A stretch of DNA of 64,000 nt from Flavonifractor porci. Lineage in GTDB: Bacteria > Bacillota > Clostridia > Oscillospirales > Oscillospiraceae. Positions 63,340-64,000 of this stretch are shown here, one piece after another. Each line of letters opens with the position of its first letter. The first letter of the stretch is position 1. Below the pieces are notes generated by a model. It had not been told where the DNA came from. It was given only the letters and a program-made list of their open reading frames with translations, and ran no database searches. Location of the stretch: positions 1 to 64,000 of the forward strand of contig NZ_JBBHLB010000017.1 in NCBI RefSeq assembly GCF_037572415.1, read 5' to 3'. The position numbers were made by a program, and so were the translations under genes.

Positions 63340-64000
63340 TCAGCCACCCCAACTGCTGGCGTTCTGGGTGGCGTAACCGATGAACACCTCGTCACCTTCA
63401 TTCAGGCCCCGCTTGATCTCCACCCGGGTGGTGTCGGCCAGGCCGATCTCCACCGGCACGGCCCAGAAGCCCTCGGGGCATTCCCAGGCGGGATCAGGCT
63501 CCAGAATGGCATTCGCCGGGGCCTCCTTGGACTTGACAAAGACGATGGTGCCGGTCTCTCCATCGGTGGAGGGGCCGCCCATACCGCCGCTGGCGCCGCC
63601 GCCAGTGGAGATACCCGGGCCAGGCATGACTACTACGCCCAGCTTACGGGCGGAAACGCCGCCGGAATACCGTTGAGGTATTGCTACCGCACCGCCGCTG
63701 ACAGACATATCTCCGTCTATGATCATGCCGCCGTCATCGACGTTCACATCGCCGTCGCCCACAGTTCCGCCGTCGTCCACGGACATATCGCCGTCATCAG
63801 GAAGATCACTGCCGCCCATTTCACCGCCGTCCGTACCGTCCTCTCCGCCATCGCCGGCAGGGGGCGCATCCATGCTGTCGGGCAGCGTCACATTGCCGAA
63901 GCTGACATACTTGACAGCGGCCACCGGCACGGTAAGACAGTTGTCCGACTGGCTGGCCACAAAGGAATAGTTAACGTAAGTACCGGGGATCATGGAGCCG
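63340..64000 (-). CDS. Membrane-fusion adaptor, 3' part only
   Basis: The C-terminal 219 residues or so of a MacA/HlyD-like adaptor; the 5' part lies beyond the window. The typical barrel start (SQSDNCLTVPVAAVKY) and the end (VEIGLADTTRVEIKRGLNEGDEVFIGY) are present. Between them is an unusual insert of about 90 residues of Gly/Asp-rich repeats (SVDDGGTVGDGDVNVDDGG and so on), which look disordered and might bind calcium. It is the first of the three exporter genes. Confidence 0.8.
   Translation of the reverse strand, partial: GSMIPGTYVNYSFVASQSDNCLTVPVAAVKYVSFGNVTLPDSMDAPPAGDGGEDGTDGGEMGGSDLPDDGDMSVDDGGTVGDGDVNVDDGGMIIDGDMSVSGGAVAIPQRYSGGVSARKLGVVVMPGPGISTGGGASGGMGGPSTDGETGTIVFVKSKEAPANAILEPDPAWECPEGFWAVPVEIGLADTTRVEIKRGLNEGDEVFIGYATQNASSWGG

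Overview
The window looks like a chromosomal segment of an anaerobic Firmicute of class Clostridia, probably an Oscillospiraceae relative of Flavonifractor, Intestinimonas or Lawsonibacter. This is inferred from GC-rich codon use, an FprA flavodiiron-rubredoxin, a CIRCE-controlled hrcA-grpE-dnaK-dnaJ operon, an S-layer-homology protein, and DUF6076, DUF6550 and DUF6809 type genes on a mobilizable element. No rRNA genes and no CRISPR array were seen.

Left chromosomal part (1-10.7 kb): decayed DNA (a 3' fragment of the FprA-rubredoxin gene and a broken MFS transporter), an amidohydrolase, a response regulator/histidine kinase/HtrA stress operon, a multi-hairpin intergenic element, a CDF metal exporter, a small histidine-kinase-like protein without a phospho-acceptor histidine, GAPDH and a pyridoxal-kinase-type enzyme.

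Island (10,790-29,606, about 18.8 kb): this is the most interesting part. A tRNA-Leu(UAG) gene with its own promoter is cut in the anticodon loop. Its 5' half lies at 10,757-10,795 and its 3' half at 29,604-29,656, and joining them rebuilds a perfect tRNA. Joining the element sides of the two junctions gives a 44-bp near-perfect palindrome (19 of 21 arm positions match) around a central TT, as expected for attP of a large serine recombinase. The element encodes two such recombinases and no tyrosine integrase. Just inside its left end it carries a complete second tRNA-Leu(UAG) with a different variable arm, which could replace the gene the insertion destroys. Its cargo ends are two large AT-rich genes typical of antiphage defence: a 1,413-residue STAND-type NTPase on the left and a 1,546-residue DUF4011/SF1-helicase/Vsr-like nuclease protein on the right. 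Between them is a GC-richer mobilization core: serine recombinases, relaxase, MobC, a membrane protein overlapping the relaxase C-terminus, a RepA-like ATPase, a sigma-70-like factor and accessory DUF proteins.

Right chromosomal part (29.7-64 kb): M18 aminopeptidase; a MacAB-like exporter operon (ATPase, permease, lipoprotein adaptor); ECF sigma/anti-sigma pair; DppA-type D-aminopeptidase and NYN-domain protein; murA, a WalJ-like hydrolase and rlmH; phosphohexomutase; rpiB with a PHP phosphatase; a PMT-family glycosyltransferase with an inserted discoidin-like domain; the hrcA-grpE-dnaK-dnaJ heat-shock operon; GNAT acetyltransferase; cysteine desulfurase, MATE exporter and metallo-hydrolase; intact FprA-rubredoxin; an SLH protein; and a second MacAB-like exporter running off the right edge.
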